From Tubulanus polymorphus (taxonomy: Eukaryota; Nemertea; Palaeonemertea; Tubulaniformes; Tubulanidae), in the NCBI RefSeq assembly GCF_964204645.1, contig NC_134027.1, positions 7,676,485-7,740,484 on the forward strand: 64,000 nucleotides of DNA. Reading direction: 5' to 3'. Below, one piece after another: positions 46,101 through 59,369 of this stretch (within the stretch, counting starts at the first letter, position 1; each line of letters opens with the position of its first letter). A program made the position numbers and the translations under genes. Below the pieces are notes generated by a model. The model saw nothing but the letters and a program-made list of their open reading frames with translations, made no database searches and had not been told where the DNA came from.

Positions 46101-49100
46101 TCATACTGAATAATCAATAACAGTAGCTCACTGTTTTGCTCTCCAACCAGATGGCAGGCCTTGTGTTATGTAAATCTTGGAAGCGTTCATCTTATTCCTG
46201 ATTTCTTATTAGAAGAATGTTATATTGTCATATTAGAAGAATATTATATTCTCATAATCGTTATTCAATTCAGGTGCCAGATTATTACAGTTATATAAAG
46301 AATCCGATGGATTTTTTGACGATGAGACAAAAGGTCAATGGTCATCAGTATAAGTCGATCGATGCCTTCGAAGCCGATTTTGATTTGACGATCAATAACT
46401 GTATGAAATACAACGCGAAAGATACAGTATTCTATCGGGCAGCAGTTCGTCTACGAGATCAGGTATAATGCCATTCAGTTGACTGAGATAAAGCCACAAT
46501 CTTCTGAAAATGTATTTCTTCAAAAATGTCTCCAAGAACAAGTTATTACAAAATCTTTGACCTGGCTTTAAAAAAACCATCAATTACTTTAATCATATTG
46601 TTTATTGAATCTTCTATGTTGTATACATGTTTCACCAGTGATGATTTATTGTGTTTGGCTTGTAGGGTGGTGCTATTATTCGATCCATGAGACGTACTGC
46701 GGAACAGGTTGGCTATGACATGGAGACTGGATTGCATTTAAAAGATCGACCGAAACTTGAAAGAGAACCAATCGCGACACTCGAAGACAGTAAGTTTATT
46801 TTGTGATTGTCTACTGCAACTGATAGATCAGTTGTAAGATGAATGTAATTCTATATGAATATGTAAAGAAACTACTGGTTATTTTGAAATGTGAATTGCT
46901 TTTCCAGTTGACAGCTTTTTGCCTCCGGATGTAAGAGCAGATATGCCGTTGGAAGAACAATTACGAATTCTGCTCGATAAAATGGACATCGCGAATTCAC
47001 AACCAGGTAATGGTTCAACGATGAATAATCAAATCAATTGCTATTGAAGGCAATGTTTTATTCTTCGGTTTGTTAATCCTGATCGTCGCCATCTAGCTAT
47101 CTATATGCATCTTTGAATTATAAATTTAGGCAAGAAATCTCGTTTAGCAAAACAGATCAAACGTGAAATAGTGAAGGTACGACGTCAGTTAGCTTTACAG
47201 AAAGGCTCGGCTACCCAAGCTGATCTTGATGGGAGTACAGGTCAGTCTTTATGAAATGAGGTATTATGTTGCTTGTTTTATTATTCAACAAGTTTGTTTC
47301 TGTATGGTCTTTAGTGTCAGATACTGAGAAAGACAGTGCAACCCCACGAACGCCTGTAAAAACAAAATATGGAAGACTGACCAAAACGCCGCGATCAGCT
47401 ATGAAACGAGGTGATCGTGATAGTTCGACAACACCTCCAAGAACAGTCGGAAGAGGTCGTAAACGAGGTCGTAAGCCGAGGTCATCAGTCAGCGAGTTAC
47501 CAGTTGAACAAATAGAGGAGGCTAACACAGAGGAAATAGGTATTTTTTTCATAGACCAAATACACACTTCACAAAATTGTTTATGTATCTATAGTATGTA
47601 TTCGGTATAGTTATCGTTGGCATAAAAATTTAGATATGTTTCACTTCGAATCAAAGCGTTGATATTTTAGTTTCAGAAGATAAGAAGCCTGAGCCAGCTA
47701 CGCCTCAAAAATCATCAACTGGGCTAAACTCAGAGAGGAGCACATCGTGTGCCTCGCCCTCCGGTGTCAATCGACGTACCGCTGTACTATTTAGTAAGAA
47801 AGCCTACCACCAGACTAAACTTAATCTCACATCGACAAACACTAGTTCTACTCCCGTTCGAAAGGGCCCAGGACGACCGCCGAAAATCCGACCTTCGCCT
47901 GTGGTACTGGCCGCGCCAGAAGACACGATCAAGGAGGAATCGGAAAAGGAAGAAGAGCCCAAACCTGTGAATGAAACGTCGGAAGATGTTGCGAAACTGG
48001 CGGCGATTTCGGCGAAACCTGGTCGCGGGAGAAAACGTTCCGCGAGCGTGTTACACGTCGAAACTGATTTAAATCCGGCGAAAAAACCGGCGCTCGGTTC
48101 TCCGACTCCAAAATCGCCGAAACCGTCTGTCTCCACGTCTCCGAAATCACCGAAACCGGTCGCTGTAGCTACACCGGTGGTGCCGACGAAAATCTGTTCG
48201 AAATCGGTGAAAACCCCACGTTCGCCAGGACCGACGTCGAGTCCGCGACATCACAGTACTCCGATGACCGAATGCGGCGATATCGCGTTTCCTCCAGCGG
48301 GAGCCGAGCATCCGGAGAGTTTCATGCGCTATAGAATCGATCACTCCATGAGTAGTTGCGACGATTCGACATCGTGTTCAGAGACGGAGAACACTGACTC
48401 GTCGGATTGCGAAAGTTGTTGTTCGGGAAGCAGCATCGGCGGCGACGACGACAAATCGGCGCGATTCTCGCAGCGAGGCAGACACAGTATGTATCACACA
48501 GCTTATCTATCACATGATCTGTGTATTTACTATTCGCTGAGCTATTATCACTAATCTTCATTTATTGTGCTGTGCGTTATTCCCATCAATCAGTTATTTA
48601 TTATCGTATATACTCTTTATATTCATAGATATTTTTTCATTGAAATTCTTTATATCCGTGTCTGTACAGTTAGCTTGATTCCCCGCATGACATCGTCAGG
48701 AAAATCGTTTTTCAATAATGAATGCTCCTCCCAGTGCTTTCTCGCTAGTGCTCATACGATTCATTACCGTATGTGGAACATACTATAGCTGCTGAACATT
48801 GGAAACTAACTAAATTATTTTCTTTAATTCTGAACTAAGAATAATAGGTGATATTCATTATGACAATGAACACTTATTACCGTATAGTATTACTACATGT
48901 ATAAGAATACTTAACTGAAATTACATCCAAAATGTCATTCTGTTTGTACCTGTTGTTCAGCGGCCAGTATCATTGTTTCGATCATCAGTTCAAACATATT
49001 TGCACGCATAAATATATATATATATATATATACTGTGTATCTGTTTGATTATTTTCATCCCTCCGTCTGCAACAAATGCCTGAGTTGTTTTCCACGCAAC

Positions 49101-51035
49101 TCTTGTCTTTCTCTCTAGCATGTGGCTGTCGTGTGTATTATTGAATGGTATTATGCATTTTAGAAAAGAAAAAACGTGACAACTTTGGCTCCGCGTCTTA
49201 CCCTATATTCGAAGGCGATGAAAATAGCAATGGAAATGTCGACGCCGATGGCGGCCCCGTTTTGCGACCGGCATTTTTACGCCAAGGTGAGATAGAGCGA
49301 GACCAGGTGAAACTTGATCTCATCCAGCACCGAACACACTGAGCATAGTTGTATACTGTCACCCCTCGGTATATCTCATATTGCTCCTCTTTCTCAATAA
49401 GCAATAGAAGCTATCTCGCAAACTATTTTGAGAAAGACAAAGCGCTAGAACTAACATCGTACTTACAAAATACCCTAATGTCTTATCTCCAAAGTTGGGA
49501 AGATGAAAACAGGATTTACAGGCCCCTGCTTTATACCCTGCTTTTTCCATGTATCACTGATATGCTTTTAATCCTTATGTGTATGTGTAGTTATTCTTGT
49601 TTGATGTGCCTGCCAATACATTTCAAACTTAATTTTGTTTCGCTTAACGCTTGTGCTTTTGGAGCTTCGGTTTTAGAACATGTACAATGTACCTTTAGAT
49701 GTATAAGTCAGGCTATAACATAGGAGCAATGTTTGTTCTCACACTCTAGATCATTGAAATTTGGTGGTGGTGAATGTGTGTGTAAAAGTCCATGTTATTT
49801 AGCCACCAATGTTGTTTGATGGAATGATAGCTGAGTTTTTCTCTAAACTATAGCAAGTGTCTATAATTGAGATAGTATACACCATAGTGATATGCACGTT
49901 AATGGTGTAGTGTTGGTCCTCTATTCATCAAAACATTATCTGTAGTTTGTTTTCGTTGAGTTGGTGGCTCATATACCGGAGAGATCGGAAAGGAAACTTC
50001 ACGAAACTAATGTGTCCTAAACATTTTTTCCATGAACAGGTGATTCATCCTCAACAGAAGAGGGATCATACGAGATAAATAAATCTATCATCATTAAACA
50101 TAATCCAAACGATATAAGAAATTATCTGTGTTCAAAGCCCGTGTCAAAAAATGTTTTGACCAAAACCAATCGTATATTGTCTCGAAAGCGAAAGTCTGCA
50201 AGAGCAAGAATTGAGTTTTCAAGTCCGCCCCAGAAAAATAGAAATACGACCGATGACGATATTTGTTTGAAAAATGTAAAACCTACAGAATCATCAGAAA
50301 CTGAAATCGACGTTTGTTTTTCATCGGGTGATTATCATGCCAATAAAGTTGCTGAAAAAACTGTTTTACAAAATAGCAATAATAACGATGCGAAAATAGT
50401 TGAATCTCCGACAAAATCAATGAAAGAGAAATCGATCCAAGTTTTATGGAAACAGATCAACTCTCGACAAAGTCCACAAAATACTTCTCACTATAGAGAA
50501 CATGGACGGTTAGGTTTGTGAGTTAAATTATTACGAGGAAAGGCCGGTTTCATAATGTTAAACAAATTTTAGGATTTTAGTTTAACTAAAAGATTCTTTG
50601 AAAATGTGCTTCAGAATTTTTGGATGTCGAAAACAGACTGATTTCTTTTTGAATGATCCTGTGTTAGTCCAACACGCACCATAAATATAATATAAAGCCA
50701 AATGATATTATTAATTTACTTTGTTAGCCTTGAGCATTGATATGTGAAACTGGCCTTAAACTCTGGTCCCGAGTTCAGTTTTTCAGTTCAGGGGGTTTAG
50801 TTTATTTTTCAGCAATGTGTTCCATGTTATCGTTGCCCTAATATTTTGCACCGATTGCATTTTGTTTGTTAATTGTTCATCATCTATCACTAGTTGCTTC
50901 TAATCTCAAAAATACGATTGACAAATTTTTTTCTGATTTTAGTCGGGCACTCAAAATCGGGTCATTCCGATGGCATAGGTAGGAGAAACTATATGTTCGT
51001 TTGGGCCTGCTGATTTGAATTAGGATTTCTTTCAT

Positions 51036-51120
<85 letters not shown>

Positions 51121-52401
51121 ATTTCCACAATTTGATATGGTTTTTGGTTGTTGTATATGAGTATTTGAGTAGTACATGTATGAAATCGTGAAAGGATGTG
51201 CATGTTCTGAAGTTACCTCTTCTTTATTGTGAAGGCCTTTTTTGAATATCTATCCTTGTTTTGAACATTTATTTCCGGTACATAGATATTTCAGTCAAGT
51301 TAAGTGTTTCTTAATCGTACCTAAACTATATTTTCTCTTGCATGTGTCATTATTTATCTCATCAATTTTTTTGATTTTCTCCTTAAATCCTAGGCTTTAA
51401 TCGTTTTTATTGGTAAGTACAGTAAACTATGGATATACATGAGCTGTATAATTTACACTTAAAAAAATTGCTGCAATATTTCTATCCTACAGTATACATT
51501 TAAAAATACTAATCTTAATGTATTTCTGGAGTAATATATTTACGGGAAATGTGATCTTTAAGAAAAATATCAGATACATTTAGTTAATCATGATGATATA
51601 TCCATAGTTTAATGCATCTGACCTTCATTTCTGTATGAACTTGTTTTATGTTGTTAGCCGCATATATTGTTCCTCATCAAAGTATCAGTGAACGATCATT
51701 TCTTTGAGGGTTATATCAATCTTCTAATCTAAATGAATATTTTCAGTCCGTACAAAAACTAGATTTATGTGCGAGGATGAAGAGGATGAGGTCATACCGT
51801 TGGAGCCACTGGATCTAGTCTGGGCAAAATGTCGTGGATATCCCTGGTATCCAGCCCTGGTGAGTGAAGTTGCCGCATAAACCAATGATATTGATGTCTT
51901 CTTTGAAAGTCATTTCAGACAATCGGTCTCTTTTTTCTTAGTGACATCTTGGTTGTATGATTTTTCAGATAATCAACCCTAAAATGCCAAAGACCGGATA
52001 TTTTCACAATGGTGTTCCGATTCCAGTTCCACCTGATGATGTGTTACAACTTCAAAAACGACACGACGATCTGGTTTACTTAGTTCTATTCTTCGACACC
52101 AAACGCACCTGGTAAGAAAAAATATTTAGCATGCTCACTAAGTGATTGCACCTGTTACAATCCACAGTGTATTTATGCTGAATATCATAATACTCTGATT
52201 TTTTCTAGGCAATGGCTTCCGCGGAATAAATTGGAACCTCTGGGAGTTGATTCAGGGCTCGACCAAGCAAAACTACTCGAAAATAAAAAACTACACATCA
52301 GAAAAGCGGTGCGTAAAGCATACGAGAAGGCAATATCGCACCGCTGCCGTGTGACTGGTGAACCTAATCCTTTATCAAGTGAATCCAGTACCGAAGACTG
52401 A
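43104..52401 (+). CDS. BRPF1: BRPF1 (peregrin), MOZ/MORF histone acetyltransferase scaffold
   Basis: BRPF proteins bridge MOZ/MORF or HBO1 acetyltransferases to ING and MEAF6 and read chromatin. Exons: 43104-43802, 44241-45109, 45477-45630, 45748-45879, 45967-46095, 46274-46462, 46666-46789, 46908-47006, 47130-47240, 47315-47539, 47677-48486, 49164-49286, 50040-50513, 50943-50978, 51747-51859, 51969-52111, 52209-52401; 1540 residues. Domains: C2H2 finger [20 protein letters not shown] (27-46), a His9 run (~172), PHD1 (~290-334), zinc knuckle plus ePHD2 (~344-455), bromodomain (~662-724, [19 protein letters not shown]), basic disordered region, and C-terminal PWWP ([16 protein letters not shown]). 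The N-terminal zinc finger marks BRPF1 among BRPF1-3, though invertebrates often have only one BRPF gene. Start: ATG 43104; a second in-frame ATG begins [10 protein letters not shown], which aligns better with the vertebrate start. Confidence 0.95.
51038..51117. repeat. (TA)n microsatellite in a BRPF1 intron
   Basis: About 40 uninterrupted TA dinucleotides between exons 50943-50978 and 51747-51859. Likely length-polymorphic. Confidence 0.97.
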
Positions 52402-54075
52402 CTGATATAATGTATCTTACCCACGGGATTCATCAAATGCGGGCCATAGTATTTTATTCATTTCTAACCGTTTGGATTAAGGCTTGTGCTTGGATCGGCG
52501 CAAAGTGCTGCAAATGGTCTACACATCATCATTTTGATGACATGACAATGTATTGTACGCCTACCAACAGAATTGTGTACATTCATCTGGGTAAAAAAAC
52601 ATTGTAAGAATACTGAAAAATATCAGACATTTAATGTTCATTCAACAATCCCCAATTCACCATGGGTTGTACTTTGTATTTTACTGTACCATACATGGTT
52701 TAGAAATTATCTTTCTGTGTTGACTATATACACACAAACATGCATGTCACATGTACGTTTGTACTGGAAATGACTGATGAAATATTACCGGTATTTGTAA
52801 TGTAACATCAATGTTGTTTGGTGCTTCATTTGATTCATTATGGAGATAATGTAATAGCATTGTGTATTTCATATATATAATTCTATACATATGTGTGTAT
52901 ATTGTTAAATAGTTTTAACTTCATATCAACTCTTGGAAATTCTAGATGTAAAAGGACAGGACAGAACTAATTTTGAAAAATCTGCCAATGGTCCTGGATT
53001 CAGTTTAAAAGATAATGGAAATATTGCATATTTAAGTCCACACATTCAGTAGCCTACGTGGATCTTCTGTTGTGCTGTTCATTAATAGAAAAGTTTGCCA
53101 TAAAAGTTAAAAACTTTCATCATATTATTATGTAAGCTTGTGTATAAAATATTTTAAGATCAAATTCAATTGATGCATTTTTGTCACTTTGTATATTAAA
53201 TTGTATATAATCACTGGGTCTGCGTAATATGAATGTAGTTATTGTGTAAATATTATCTAAAAGAGCTTGTATATAATATCTGGGGTAGGAACTTGTATAT
53301 TTCTTTTCTGTGGTGGTTTTATCGATGTTGTATTGTCAGCAAGTACATAGCTATGATCATCCTTTTTTGCCCTTCATACAATGTATTGTACCAGCTCTAT
53401 TACTCTGGGGAACAAATTTCGCATCTTGGCTCATTGTATTCATATTATATTTGTTACCATACATGGATATAGGATATATTGTCTTAATATAAGTGAAGCA
53501 TCACATTTCATATGAATCTGAAAATCTGTACTCTTTTCTGTTGTAAGCAGGAGTTCTTAGAAGTTGCATATTCATTCATCATTTTGTACTTTTGAGAAAA
53601 GTTTTAGTAGGCTGGCTGTATAAGATAAACTTTTATTAATGATCTCTATGTTTGATTTACAATTAGAGTAGATTTTGATTCACTACTGTTGTTAAATCTG
53701 CCCACTACAGACTATCCAGTATCTGGGAACAGATAGATGTATTAAGATCCTACACAGAAATCAATTAGACATATGTGACAAAGATTTTTTTTAGTAATTT
53801 TTGTAGAACAATATACCGGTACGTATGTTATGCTTTAGCTCATTTGTTTCCGCTTTCCACATATTGGTAAATCATAATTCGAGTTGCATACCACAACGAG
53901 ATGTGCTGTGCGTGAACTCTTGATATCAACTTGACCATGGGCATAAACATTATGGACAATTTGATATGTTTTTGTCAACTGCAAGAGTTCTGTATAATTC
54001 CAATGTTGTAAAATCTTAGCTGTTGGCTATTTTGTGCTGTAAATGCCAATGAAATAAAATCATCTAAGCCATGTT
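52402..54075 (+). other. BRPF1 3' UTR
   Basis: The first 1.6 kb after the stop is AT-rich and non-coding. AATAAA at 54053-54058 is the most likely poly(A) signal. Several TGTATATA-type stretches resemble Pumilio sites. Up to 54540 there is plain spacer with no further gene. Confidence 0.6.
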
Positions 54076-54587
54076 CAATTTGGATTATTTGTTATTTTGA
54101 TAGGATCATTATCTGTTTTCCCTTCGTGGATTCCTGACACTGATTTATACTGCTGAACCATATTTACTTTTTAGTCTATGAGGAGAGACATTATAATTCC
54201 AATTTCTTAGTATGCCTAATAATGCCAAGTGTGTATAGCCTGCTTCAGTACAAAATTGTTTTTTCAATGCTGATTTCTTTAATGTGTTGGCCTAGTATCA
54301 ATGTAGTTAATTTTTGTAAACACTTTATTTGACGTTTGTATTTGAATTCGACTTGGTTATCTCGAGAGCAGGCAGCCACTTCCGGCTACGAAAACTATTT
54401 TTTTTACGGCACTATATCTTTAAACCGAATTGATGAATTCGGTAGAAATCTTTTGATGGTCTAACTAATTAAAGTTCAAAATATCTTAGGGATAGTTTGA
54501 AACCTATGACAGGTTGAACTAATACGGAATTTCCCTGCATTGCCATCCTCTTTGAGCGCGGAGTGATAACCTGAGCTCAACAATCAA

Positions 54588-54618
54588 TGACGTCAGTTAT
54601 CATGATTCCGTGACGTCA
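54588..54618. promoter_or_regulatory. Twin cAMP-response elements upstream of PRKAR2
   Basis: Two perfect palindromic CREs, TGACGTCA, at 54588-54595 and 54611-54618, lie 15 bases apart and about 200 bases before the PKA regulatory subunit ATG. CREB binding here would let cAMP signalling control expression of its own inhibitor subunit. Confidence 0.8.
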
Positions 54619-54819
54619 CTTAGCACTAGCCGTGTCGAAAATTCAATTTTTTCGTCATTTTTTGAAACGTTTTTCCACCAATTACGCGTTTACTCTCCTA
54701 CCTCATTCCTAACTTTACGACAGAAACAACGACCAAAGCGTTGACCTGCACCACGCGCTGCCGAATCCGAGCTGCAACTGGTGTAAACGGATTAAAATCA
54801 ACGGAAAACATCGACAATC

Positions 54820-55063
54820 ATGAGTTTTGAAATACCAGTCGGTTTGACAGATTTGTTGCAGGATTTTACCGTGCATGTTCTGCGAGAAAAACCGCCCGAT
54901 CTCATTCAATTCGCCGCCGATTACTTCAACAAATTAAATGACAATCGTCAACATCAGAATATCAGTGGCTGGGATGACGGTGGTGGGAAAGATGGGACGA
55001 AATTCATCAACGGAAAATCAGACTCTGCAGCATCCGAATCCGAAGATGATGAACCTATGCCAG
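54820..55063 (+). CDS. PRKAR2: Type II PKA regulatory subunit, first coding exon
   Basis: [20 protein letters not shown] (1-20), followed by [16 protein letters not shown] (21-36), is the dimerisation/docking domain of RII subunits, which binds A-kinase anchoring proteins. An acidic, Ser-rich linker ([13 protein letters not shown] type) follows, and the exon ends in phase 1 (CCA G|GTCAGT at 55063). The inhibitor site and the two cAMP-binding domains must lie beyond the window: I found no exon for them up to 64000. The ATG at 54820 matches the family start. Vertebrate RIIalpha and RIIbeta cannot be told apart from this exon. Confidence 0.92.
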
Positions 55064-55745
55064 GTCAGTAATCTTCCGGTAATCACATCATCCAATGATA
55101 TTTACATAACTTCATCAGTTGCAGGTGAAAATGTGATGTAGGTAATTTAGGATTAAGTACTGTTAATTTTAGTTAGTGAGTTAAGAATTGAAATGCAAGG
55201 TTAATCAAGAAAGTAGAAAAGGGACTTTAGGCTTAGCATGTAGTTCACCGAGAACCAGCGTCATTGACAATGTACCGCGGCAGAATGCTATTTTTTCTCA
55301 AAACTTTTAAATCGCCCTGACTATAAATCTCATTGCCAGCAGGGAATTATTTTTACATCTTAAATTTGTTCATTCTAATGACAGTTTTATCCTGAAACAA
55401 ATAGACTGGTCACTTAAGGTCACTGGAAGAATAAAAATCATTATAAGGTCAATATAGACCTACTATAGATGGTTTATTCATTGAAAGTGTGGTCAGCAAG
55501 TCACATAAATTTTAATAATGTCTGCTGGTGGTTTTGAACACAGGATCGAGAGCCTCTAGAGCAATGTGGATAGGCCTACAACGAACCGCTTGCTGGACTA
55601 GGCTATGTGAAGGTGTGGGTGTCCAGGAAGCCCATGCTGATTGTCCATTGTCCACTGCACTGCTGTTTGTCCACTTTTGGTATAAACATTTTTTTGAAGA
55701 AATATGAAATTTCTGAAAGGATCCAAAATTTGTTAATAAGCCTAC

Positions 55746-55930
55746 AGTGAAACCTGCTTACAACGAACTCGAACACAACGATTCATCGGATATAACACAT
55801 ATGGAATTTTGTCCCAATCAAGACAATTTGATTTATTTCATACTGTGGATGAGCCTTTAACAAATTAGGCCTATTGGTTAATGAACATTTTCTGGTCCTG
55901 TGAAGTTCGCTGTGACGAGGTTCACTGCAG
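55746..55930. repeat. MITE with CAGTGAAACCT-type inverted ends
   Basis: Starts CAGTGAAACCTGCTTACAAC and ends GTGACGAGGTTCACTG, imperfect complements. Similar ends (AACGAGGTTTCACTG) occur in both duplication units near 30355 and 35330. The termini resemble pogo/Tigger-type repeats from memory; no transposase is present. Confidence 0.6.
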
Positions 55931-57410
55931 CAGTCGATATAGTTTGCGCAACAGGATTCTACCCTAGTATGAATATTATTACGCGTGTTAATTTAGTTCT
56001 AGCATTTTGAAGGCTGTATTTGGACATGGCGTAGGCCTATCGAATTACGATCTAATTCTAGTCAAACCAAAGTTTGTACAAGAAATTCAGGCATTCAGTC
56101 AGACCTGACTCTCTCACTGGAGTTTAGCTGTGGTGTATATGTTTTTCGTATGTATTTTTGAACGTGTGTAACGCTCTTTAACCCGAGGTTATTTTGTCGG
56201 TTTTCTTTGTTCGTCGACATTTCATAAATGTCAGCTCGCTGAAGTAACTCGGGAGTATATTTATCCACGGAAAAGTAAATTATTTTATTGCGGCAAAAAA
56301 TCGATTCTTATTGTTCTTGTAAATCGACTGTAGATTTCTGGCATGTGTATACATGCGTGTGAGTGTTTAAATTGACAGAGTAGTCGGATCTTCGGGGCAT
56401 CGACATCCAAAACAAATTTATTTTTTTAAGTTGTTTGTTGGAAGAATAGAAATGAGCCTATATATTGGGGTAAGACAGTTTGGGGCACCTTTCCGATATG
56501 TGGTGCTAGTGGTTAGGCTATATATCTGTGGATAAAAAATATCTGCGGCCCCTACCAGAGCGGATGTCAATATTGTATCAATGCTAATAATCACTTTGAA
56601 ATATATTGAGCTAATGTGATAAATACAAGATCAAACACCAAAATTATTGAAAATCAACCACCCTTCATAATATATTTGCTGCCCCTACCAGAAATAGAAG
56701 ATTACACTAAAATTAAGCTTAAGTTTCTGTTTTTTTGGGAGATGGAAAGCCTTGCTACTTCAGCAGCCACGATGTCATGAATGCAGCCCATTTAGAATTC
56801 CGGTATATGCAGAACACTGGTTAGGGATTGCAACCAAACCCCAGGGAACTACGCAAACTGCTACATCAGTCTGAGTCTTCTGCTAAGTGCACTCTGAACA
56901 TGACTGGCGGTAAATTGCTATACTGCTAGGAATTTATGGGTGGAGTCGGTTGGTCAGTTGGAATTCATAGAATTATGATTGTGCTATCTTGGTGTCTACT
57001 GTTTTCACCTCGATATCGATGATCAGAGACTATTTTCATTCGTAAAAGAATTCATTATCGCATTAGCCGCATCACGTTGAATACTTCCCGATGTAATTCT
57101 ATTTTATCTAAGACACCCTGTTAGTGTTATTTCAATAGCAGGTGTGCATTTTAATTCCCGCTTAATCAACTTGATGATGAACGTCCTCGTTGTCTATTTC
57201 AGAGTATCTGTGTGTTATTACCGAGTGTCTTATAAATGTGTCTTACCCGTTAATTGGTCGCAGGTTCAACTGAAGCAGCTGGAATAACAACTCTCCTCCC
57301 AGAGAGAGAGAGTCATTGCAGAAATAATAACTCTCAGTAGAGAACCTTTTTCAGAAAAAAAACTGAAACAAAAATGCGACTTGGTGATGATATAAACTCA
57401 GTAGGCCTAT

Positions 57411-57699
57411 AGCTGGAGACATGGAGACAAATTGGCACGGAGCAGGCCCGAGTCAAATTTGGCCCGTTCACATGTAAACCACTCACTCGATACTAAAACA
57501 ATGCTTAAACAACGCGAAGTGAGTCACTTCCAGAACCTGTAGCAATTCAAACGCGATCATTTGTTCCGTGCTAAAATTTGGCTCGGCCTGGTTCGGAGTT
57601 GTTGGTCGGGCCAAGCAGGCCCATTTTGCACCTGGCATCTGAATGGTTGTTTCCGGGTCAAATTTAGCCAAGGCCAAAGATGCTTGTGTGATCGCGGCT
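57411..57699. repeat. MITE, copy 1 of the AGCCGCGATCACA family
   Basis: The right end is TGTGTGATCGCGGCT; the left end (AGCTGGAGACATGGAGACA) is a decayed version of the same terminal repeat. The interior is built of AAATTTGGCC/GGCC-type blocks shared with the copy at 58925-59056. Confidence 0.55.
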
Positions 57700-58924
57700 T
57701 AGATCTGAAAGACTGGTCGCTGAAATAACAGCACGCGTACTCAGCAGAATTCCTTAGACTATTGATCTCAATACAAATTATTTTCTATGATAAAGCCTCG
57801 CTACACCAATGATTAGTTTTGTTACCATTTTGTTTAAATCAGTTCCTGGAAATGTTGACCATCGATAGCAATGAATATGTCAGGGAAATTCTCGTTATGC
57901 TCGGGACGAATTAGGCAATCGCCAATGATTTGCCGGAAAGGCCATGAGGACTCACTGCGTAGTGACTCACTAGGCAATTTTTAGGCAATTTTTCTGGCTA
58001 TTAAGAATTGGTGTCAGTCCTGTGACTGAGAAATAGAGTCTAGTCAACAGCATTTCAACAAGATTCCACTTTCAAATGACGCAATTTCCACTTAGTATAT
58101 AGCAGAGAAGGCACGAAGATATCATATGAATAGACAATGATGGTTGGTCTCAAGATTTCATTTCCTTTGTTCCTTTGCCTGTAATTTCGTTATCCCACGT
58201 CTCGTGGCAGTGCTGGCATTTTGTTTGATCGCTGGATTAAAAAGATCCAATTCAATTGGCGAAAATTCAATTGGTTGATGGCAATAAGGCGATTTTATTG
58301 CTGTAGAGCGGACACGCAGACGATTAGAAGTGCATTTTCTGGAATGGTCGTGGAAATCATGATTTTGGTCGCAAGTTCAGTGATCAAGGTAAAAAACCCA
58401 TAGGCCTAGTTGCTGATTAAGACATTCATCGTCTGACAGATTCGGAGTTTATGTAAACTCGATCATCGGAGAAACATTAAAGTTTTAGATAGAATTTAGA
58501 TAGACTCCTAGAAACTTGTCAAACGATAAATGTTTTAATCATCAACTCTGAACACCGAGATTGATATCGGTCTAGAGGAGTCAAGCTCGGTGATCTCGAT
58601 CGCTCGTTAGAATCGCTAGATGCCTACACAGATACGCTTAGCGATTTTTTCCCCAGAATTTTTGCCATTCGCCGCGATCAGCTACAGAGCGCCTCACCGT
58701 ATCGTAGCTGAGATACCATATCTTGATAATGATCGCGTTTATATCCTGATTCAGGTATGGGGGTATCTAAATGGTCGATCTTGTTTGTTGTTTAACCTTC
58801 CGTAGCCAAAACGGATGCTTTTTGAACAATGAGCCGATTCAAAGCTTAGGCTATGATATTGATCTGGTCTCCTTTTCCTGGTAATAGAAAATTGTGTCAA
58901 ATACACTAATTGGTCGCGTTTTAT

Positions 58925-59056
58925 AGCCGCGATCACATGGACACAATTTGGCCCGGGCCAAATTGGCACGGATCAGGCTCGGGCCAAATTTGTCCCGTGC
59001 CTAATTAGAGAGCGCCAAATTTGGCCTGGGCCAAAAATGCTCGTGTGATCAGGGCT
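58925..59056. repeat. MITE, copy 2 of the AGCCGCGATCACA family
   Basis: AGCCGCGATCACATGGACA at the left and TGCTCGTGTGATCAGGGCT at the right are inverted termini. The 130-bp interior repeats GGGCCAAATT-type words. Non-coding. Confidence 0.7.
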
Positions 59057-59109
59057 TTATGTTTCATGAGCTAACCTGAAATGGATATGATTCGTTGGAA
59101 CTCAATCGA

Positions 59110-59182
59110 ATGTATCAACAAACAGCGTCGTCGAAACAGATGAATGGATTTATGTCTCCAATCTACAGCTCCGATGAACCAG
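59110..59182 (+). CDS. Candidate alternative first exon of PRKAR2 (weak)
   Basis: ATG at 59110 opens 24 codons ending SPIYSSDEP plus one base, then G|GTGTGT, a phase-1 donor like that of the exon at 54820-55063. Splicing onto exon 2 would give an RII chain without the AKAP-docking domain. There is no homology support, only frame, phase and the acidic SSDEP end. Chance is a real alternative. Confidence 0.2.
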
Positions 59183-59369
59183 GTGTGTTTAAACCGGCTG
59201 GTCACGTTTCATACCGCCGGTAATATAGTAGAATAACTGTCGCGGCTGTCAAAGATTCTCCACTCTTCTGATTGATGCGTCCAATCATGGATGGGTTTCC
59301 TACATGAGGAAAGTTGGCTACAGCCCTTCGGAAAATTGTACCTACTATATTTTCACAATTTAAGGCATA

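Noticed and set aside
51394-51412. 19-nt microexon in BRPF1 with good AG and GT borders
   Set aside because: Including it breaks the frame; joining 50978 directly to 51747 restores the conserved PWWP sequence.
58221-58403. Short plus-strand frame ending at a GTAAAA donor
   Set aside because: No similarity, unusual composition and poor donor; treated as chance within the intron.
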